A DNA stretch of 23,755 nucleotides from Liolophura sinensis (Eukaryota > Mollusca > Polyplacophora > Chitonida > Chitonidae): positions 1 to 23,755 of the forward strand of contig NW_027018468.1 of assembly GCF_032854445.1 (NCBI RefSeq), in the 5' to 3' direction. The notes under the pieces are model-generated. The model did not search any database and was not told where the DNA came from. It saw nothing but the letters and a program-made list of their open reading frames with translations. Below, in pieces: positions 20,865 to 23,755 of the stretch; position 1 is the first letter of the stretch, and each line of letters starts with the position of its first letter. The position numbers and the translations under genes were made by a program.

Positions 20865-21418
20865 TTGAATGATCATTTATGTCATAATCACGTGGCCCAG
20901 CAACGGCTCTTACTCCATGGAAACCAGGGAAATTTGAAATTTTTCAACAGCTGCCGATGCCTGGCTCAATTCCGCATCTTTTGGCACCTTACTGAAGTGG
21001 GTCAGTGTTCAGGTTGTACTTTTTACAGCAGACTGTATCAAAGTACCTTGTGGTTTTCACGTACAAATGGGTAGTGGTTTTTTCTACACGTAGATAAAGA
21101 CATTGAGATTGTCTTGCACTTAGAAGTAAGGCAATTGCTGGGTGAGTTAAATGGGCTTTGCCCAAAGATTTGACGTCTTCTGGGCTACCGAAGGGCACAT
21201 AACTTATAGTCAAAAGTTGAATATAGTATTGACCAGTCGCGATTGTACAGAGTGCAGTGTAGCCGGTTTCAATTAACAAAAAGACCAGGCAAAAATGCAA
21301 AGTAGAAAAACTGTTCCAGTGCTGCTGGTAAGAGGCTAATCCGACGTATTTTGTGACGACAAATCGAATGGTGCAAACCGCGTTGCTCTCCGACCAATAC
21401 TTTTGCCTGTAGTGACAA
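20865..21418 (+). repeat. Satellite monomer u38
   Basis: P with an extra G (GTGGCCCAG), TTTGAAATTT as in u10, alpha-C, e2, f1, CTTTGCCC with g, i2, j1, k1, l1. Extra bases include GGGTAGTGG. Confidence 0.95.
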
Positions 21419-21971
21419 TTTAATGATCATTTATGTCATAATCACGTGCCCAGCAACGGCTCTTACTCAATGGAAACCAGGGAAATTTGCAATTTTTCAA
21501 CAGCTGCCGATGCCTGGCTCAATTCCGCATCTTTTGGCACCTTACTGAAGTGGGTTAGTGTTCAGTTGTACTTTTTACAGCAGACTGTATCAAGTACCTT
21601 GTGTTTTTCACGTACAAATGGTGTGGGGTTTTTCTACACGTAGATAAAGACATTGAGATTGTCTTGCACTTAGAATTAAGGCAATTGCTGGGTGAGTTAA
21701 ATGGGCTTAGCCCAAAGATTTGAAGTCTTCTGGGCTACCGAGGGCACATAACTTATAGTCAAAAAGTTTGAATATAGTAATGACCAGTCGCGATTGTACA
21801 GAGTACAGTTTAGCCGATTTCAATTAACAAAAAGACGAAGCAAAAATGCAAAAGTGGAAAAACTGTTCCAGTGCTACTAGTAAGAGCCTAATCCGACGTA
21901 TTTTGTGACGAGAAAATCGAATGGTGCAAACCGCGTTGCTCTCCGACCAATACTTTTGCCTGTAGTGACAA
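21419..21971 (+). repeat. Satellite monomer u39
   Basis: Anchor changed to TTTAATGATC. P, CTCAATGG, alpha-T, e1, f1 then GAATTAAGG, h1 with TTTGAAG, GTACAGTTTAGCC, AGACGAAGC, j2, k3, l1. The 3' half belongs to the u31 lineage. Confidence 0.95.
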
Positions 21972-22520
21972 TTGAATGATCATTTATGTCATAATCACGT
22001 GCCCAGCAACGGCCTCTTACTCCATGGAAACCAGGGAAATTTGCAATTTTTCAACAGCTGCCGATGCCTGGCCCAATTCACATCTTTTGGCACCTTATAA
22101 ATGTGGGTCAGTGTTTAGTTGTACTTTTTACAGCAGACTGTATCAAGTACCTTGTGTTTTTTATGTACAAATGGTGTGGTTTTTCTACACGTAGATAAAG
22201 ACATTGAGATTGTCTTGGACTTAGAAGTAAGACAATTGCTGGGTGAGTTAAATGGGCTTAGCCCAAAGATTTGACGTCTTCTGGGCTACCGAAGGGCACA
22301 TAACTTATAGTCAAAAGTTGAATATAGTAATGACCAGTCGCGATTGTACAGAGTACAGTGTAGCCGATTTCAATTAACAAAAAGACCAGGTAAAAATGCA
22401 AAAGTGGAAAAACTGTTCCAGTGCTGCTGGTAAGAGGCTAATCCGACGTATTTGTGACGAGAAATCGAATGGTGCAAACCGCGTTGCTCCTCCGACCAAT
22501 ACTTTTGGCTGTAGTGACAA
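21972..22520 (+). repeat. Satellite monomer u40 (gamma type)
   Basis: P, GGCCCAATTCACAT, gamma, e3, f2, h1-g, i1, CCAGGTAAAA, j1, k3, l3. Differs from its counterpart u32 mainly at h1 versus h2 and in single-base indels. Confidence 0.95.
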
Positions 22521-23073
22521 TTGAATGATCATTTATGTCATAATTCACGTGCCCAGCAACGGTTCTTACTCCATGGAAACCAGGGAAATTTGCAATTTTT
22601 TCAACAGCTGCCGATGCCTGGCTCAATTCCGCATCTTTTGGCACCCTTACTGAAGTGGGTCAGTGTTCAGTTGTACTTTTACAGCAGACTGTATCAAGTA
22701 CCTTGTGGTTTTCACGTACAAATGGTGTGGTTTTTCTACACGTAGATAAAGACATTGAGATTGTCTTGCACTTAGAAGTAAGGCAATTGCTGGGTGGAGT
22801 TAAATGGGCTTGGCCCAAAGATTTGACGTCTTCTGGGCTACCGAAGGGCACATAAACTTATAGTCAAAAGTTGAATATAGTAATGACCAGTCGCGATTGT
22901 ACAGAGTACAGTGTAGCCGGTTTCAATTAATAAAAAGACCAGGCAAAAATGCAAAGTGGAAAAACTGTTCCAGTGCTGCTGGTAAGAGGCTAATCCGACG
23001 TATTTTGTGACGACAAATCGAATGGGTGCAAACAGCGTTCCTCTCCGACCAATACTTTTGCCTGTAGTGACAA
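22521..23073 (+). repeat. Satellite monomer u41
   Basis: P with GGTTC, alpha-C, e2, f1, GGTGGAGTT, h2-g, GTACAG with CCGGTTTC, ATTAATAAAAAG, j1, k1 with CAAACAGCG, l1. Counterpart of u33. Confidence 0.95.
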
Positions 23074-23624
23074 TTGAATGATCATTTATGTCATAATCAC
23101 GTGCCCAGCAACGGCTCTTACTCCATGGAAACCAGGGAAATTTGCAATTTTTCAACAGCTGCCGATGCCTGGCTCAATTCCGCATCTTTTGGCACCTTAT
23201 TCATGTGGGTCTGTGGTCAGTTGTACTTTTTACAGCAGACTGTATCAAGTACCTTGTGTTTTTCACGTACAAATGGTGTGGTTTTTCTACACGTAGATAA
23301 AGACATTGAGATTGTCTTGCACCTTAGAAGTAAGTCAATTGCTGGGTGAGTTAAATGGGTTTAGCCCAAAGATTTCAGGTCTTCTGGGCTACCGAAGGGC
23401 ACATAACTTATAGTCAAAAGTTGAATATAGTAATGACCAGTCGCGATTGTACAGAGTACAGTGTAGCCGATTTCAATTAACAAAAAGACCAGGCAAAAAT
23501 GCAAAAGTGGACAAACTGTTCCAGTGCTACTAGTAAGAGCCTAATCCGACGTATTTTGTGACGAGAAATCGAATGGTGCAATCCGCGTTGCTCCTCCTAC
23601 CAATACTTTTGGCTGTAGCGACAA
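23074..23624 (+). repeat. Satellite monomer u42 (chimeric)
   Basis: P, beta, e1, f1 with an extra C, AAGTCAATTG, GGTTTAGCCC with c, i1, GTGGACAAAC, then j2, k2, CTCCTACC and l2. The 5' part follows u34 and the 3' end follows u30. Confidence 0.95.
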
Positions 23625-23755
23625 TTGAATGATCATTTATGTCATAATCACGTGCGTAGCAACGTCTTCTTACTCCATGGAAACCAGGGAAATTTGCAAT
23701 TTTTCAACAGGTGCCCGATGCCTGGCTCAATTCCGCATCTTTTGGCACCTTATTC
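23625..23755 (+). repeat. Satellite monomer u43 (partial, cut by window end)
   Basis: R with GTCTTC and CAGGTGCCC as in u31, but the last bases read TTATTC, i.e. the beta form of site D, whereas u31 is alpha. Confidence 0.93.

Larger units (their letters stand above)
21800..23510 (+). repeat. Segmental duplicate, copy 2 (u39 3' half to u42)
   Basis: Second copy of the block at 17390-19105. It carries more single-base indels than copy 1. Beyond its right edge u42 switches to j2/k2, unlike u34. Confidence 0.85.
1..23755 (+). repeat. Satellite DNA array, ~549-bp monomer, 42 complete and 2 partial copies
   Basis: The same ~549-bp sequence recurs head-to-tail throughout; I place the monomer start at the TTGAATGATCA anchor (530, 1079, 1631, 2187 ... 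23625). By eye most copies are about 95-98% identical. Diagnostic sites used in the monomer entries, in order: A, P=CCCAG or R=CGTAG after CACGTG; D, alpha=TACTGAAGTGGG (followed by TTAG, T, or TCAG, C), beta=TATTCATGTGGG, gamma=TATAAATGTGGG; E, e1=TGTGTTTTTCAC, e2=TGTGGTTTTCAC, e3=TTATGTAC form; F, f1=CTTGCACTT, f2=CTTGGACTT; H, h1=CTTAGCCC, h2=CTTGGCCC, h3=CTTAGCCGATAG, then c=TTTCAGG or g=TTTGACG; I, i1=GTACAG with CCGATTTC, i2=GTGCAG with CCGGTTTC; J, j1=GCTGCTGG, j2=GCTACTAG; K, k1=GACGAC with CAAACC, k2=GACGAG with CAATCC, k3=GACGAG with CAAACC; L, l1=GCCTGTAGTGAC, l2=GGCTGTAGCGAC, l3=GGCTGTAGTGAC. I do not recognise the family. Confidence 0.98.

Noticed and set aside
1-23755. CRISPR array or bacterial tandem genes
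   Set aside because: The repeats are ~549 bp and directly abutting with no unique spacers between short repeats, and no cas-like or other gene is present.
1-23755. Dozens of 60-112-codon open frames as separate genes
   Set aside because: They are the same few frames restated by each monomer, broken by allele-specific stops and indels, with no recognisable domain and no bias towards silent change.
1-23755. Ribosomal, 5S, histone or spliced-leader gene cluster
   Set aside because: None of the conserved gene sequences I know for these families is visible in the monomer on either strand.

Overview
The window is a single uninterrupted tandem array: a satellite DNA with a monomer of about 549 bp. 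I count 42 complete monomers (u1-u42, positions 530-23624) flanked by two incomplete ones (u0, 1-529, lacking only its first ~20 bp; u43, 23625-23755). All copies are head-to-tail in the same orientation. There is no unique sequence, no array edge, no inversion and no inserted transposable element. The mean spacing is 549.9 bp (23095 bp / 42). One monomer counted by hand (u23) is 42% GC. I find no convincing protein-coding gene, tRNA, rRNA or CRISPR array. The short open reading frames recur only because the monomer recurs.

The layout points to nuclear heterochromatin (pericentromeric, subtelomeric or other satellite) of a eukaryote, since long monomers in megabase-style head-to-tail arrays are typical there. 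The species cannot be named from the sequence. CpG dinucleotides are only mildly depleted (about 18 in u23 against about 24 expected), which argues mildly against a heavily CpG-methylated germline such as that of mammals.

The monomers are not interchangeable. They differ at about ten linked diagnostic sites, described in the array entry and coded in each monomer entry. The sites shuffle in blocks, so the array is a patchwork. Several multi-monomer blocks recur at 4, 8, 9, 10 or 12 monomers' distance, with an 8-monomer (~4.4 kb) spacing seen three times. No strict higher-order repeat runs through the window. The tightest linkage crosses the arbitrary monomer boundary: every CGTAG-type monomer follows one ending in the ACTAGT-like/CAATCC haplotype.

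The junction region of each monomer carries three adjacent palindromic motifs (TGATCA, TTATGTCATAA, ATCACGTG) that are almost invariant, and is the best candidate for a protein-binding element. Single-base indels are concentrated in the outer parts of the window (before ~4945 and after ~18665), while the middle 25 monomers are all 548-550 bp. This looks like uneven consensus quality of a long-read assembly rather than biology.
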